A stretch of DNA of 41,841 nucleotides, taken from NCBI GenBank assembly GCA_903850335.1, contig CAINLJ010000263.1:1-41841 (forward strand), given 5' to 3'. The position numbers and the translations under genes are program-made. The notes under the pieces were generated by a model that did not search any database, was not told the DNA's origin, and saw only the letters and a list, made by a program, of their open reading frames with translations. Position 1 is the first letter of the stretch, and every line of letters begins with the position of its first letter. This document shows positions 41,420 to 41,841 of this stretch, in pieces. Source of the stretch: an uncultured Bacteroidia bacterium (GTDB lineage: Bacteria; Bacteroidota; Bacteroidia; Bacteroidales; Prolixibacteraceae).

Positions 41420-41441
41420 ACGAATTTCACGTTTCGTTTTT
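41420..41441 (+). terminator. Weak hairpin with T-run after the GHMP kinase
   Basis: ACGAA (41420-41424) and TTCGT (41433-41437) flank an 8-nt loop and are followed by a T-run. It is short, so probably attenuating at most. It suggests that the last gene may have some separate transcription. Confidence 0.3.
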
Positions 41442-41499
41442 GTATTTTTAAGAATTAATCAGTCGGCTAATTTGACCTGATTTCTAATTAACTTAGATT

Positions 41500-41841
41500 A
41501 TGAAAAAGTATAAAGTAGGTATTATCGGGTACAGCTGGGTCGCAGGTGCCCACATAGATGCAATCAATAAGACAGGTTCCGCACAGGTTACTGCGATATG
41601 TTCCTCACGACAGCTCAACGAACAGGAAATAAGTGTAACTCACGGATGCCCGATTAAATGTTATACGGATCTTTCTGAAATGCTTGCTGATCCTGAGATA
41701 AATGTGGTGTCGATCTGCAGCTACCCGGCCGATCATGCCAGACAAGCGATTATGGCTGCAAAAGCAGGCAAGCACCTTATCATTGAAAAACATCTCCATC
41801 TCGAGAAATCAAAAAATGGCTAGAAACTTTTTGATGAACAA
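41500..41841 (+). CDS. Gfo/Idh/MocA-family oxidoreductase, 5' part, with probable sequence errors; runs off the window
   Basis: The N-terminal Rossmann half is clear: YKVGIIGYSWVAGAHIDAI (third-position Gly replaced by Ser), AICSSRQLN, CYTDLSEMLADPEINVVSICS, AGKHLIIEK. The literal frame stops at 41821-41823. The family motif EKP should follow at residue 96. One missing C at 41790/41791 restores EKPSPSREIKKWLETF, and dropping one T from the T5 run at 41827-41831 continues DEQ in frame. Two compensating indels that close to the window end look like assembly or read errors rather than a real stop. The family oxidises sugar or cyclitol hydroxyls with NAD(P). It is co-directional with the upstream cluster, 98 bp after the kinase. 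Confidence 0.8.

Noticed and set aside
1-41841. CRISPR arrays, tRNA/rRNA genes, complete insertion sequences or prophage
   Set aside because: None was found by reading: no regularly spaced repeats, no cloverleaf-like stretch with the conserved T-loop, no transposase or phage structural gene. A tRNAscan-SE and ISfinder run would be needed to exclude short or decayed copies.

Overview
The window looks like one stretch of a Bacteroidota chromosome, most likely an uncultured Bacteroidales/Marinilabiliales-type organism. Evidence: moderately AT-rich DNA, A-rich gene leaders without Shine-Dalgarno sequences, TTTG / TAnnTTTG-type promoters, TonB-dependent receptors with carboxypeptidase-regulatory-like N-terminal domains, an RprX/RprY-type two-component system, an acpP-fabF-rnc gene order, and a FucP-type sugar permease. 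No rRNA, tRNA, CRISPR array or complete insertion sequence was seen.

Layout. 1-4.3 kb: the C-terminus of an alpha-L-rhamnosidase (GH78), then an AT-rich accessory stretch. It holds a membrane-anchored isochorismatase-like hydrolase, a small membrane protein, a secreted protein built of two repeats, and a decayed Fic gene that has lost its catalytic core. 4.3-7.2 kb: an MmcQ/YjbR protein, then a tight three-gene unit of START-domain protein, 3-beta-HSD/DFR-like SDR and steroid 5-alpha-reductase-like membrane protein, which reads as a lipid or steroid modifying operon. 7.2-18.4 kb: mainly housekeeping genes (yraN, LD-carboxypeptidase, purN, acpP-fabF-rnc, rprXY, gdhA, leuS). 18.4-18.9 kb: a non-coding block rich in short palindromes with a G-quadruplex motif. 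18.9-24.5 kb: a lipoprotein/LytS/LytTR operon, a translationally coupled MBL-fold/SOUL/pentapeptide-repeat trio, and a papain-like peptidase.

24.7-34.1 kb is a metal-handling block. A complete NikR repressor has a GTGTTAC-N14-ATAACAC candidate operator at its own start and related half-sites in front of the adjacent TonB receptor. Convergent to this lies a probable copper or zinc locus: a second TonB receptor, a His/Cys-rich small exported protein, an MbnP-family lipoprotein, a very Met-rich outer-membrane-like protein and a Cys-rich small membrane protein.

34.2-41.8 kb: a serine esterase, then a co-directional sugar cluster of FucP-like permease, phosphohexomutase, RmlD-like reductase, DegT/StrS aminotransferase, L-arabinokinase-like GHMP kinase and Gfo/Idh/MocA oxidoreductase. 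The last gene carries two compensating single-base shifts within about 25 bp of each other near the window end, which look like sequence errors. The kinase + mutase + aminotransferase + reductase combination without a visible nucleotidyltransferase is the best candidate here for an undescribed carbohydrate pathway. The metal block and the START/SDR/5-alpha-reductase unit come next.
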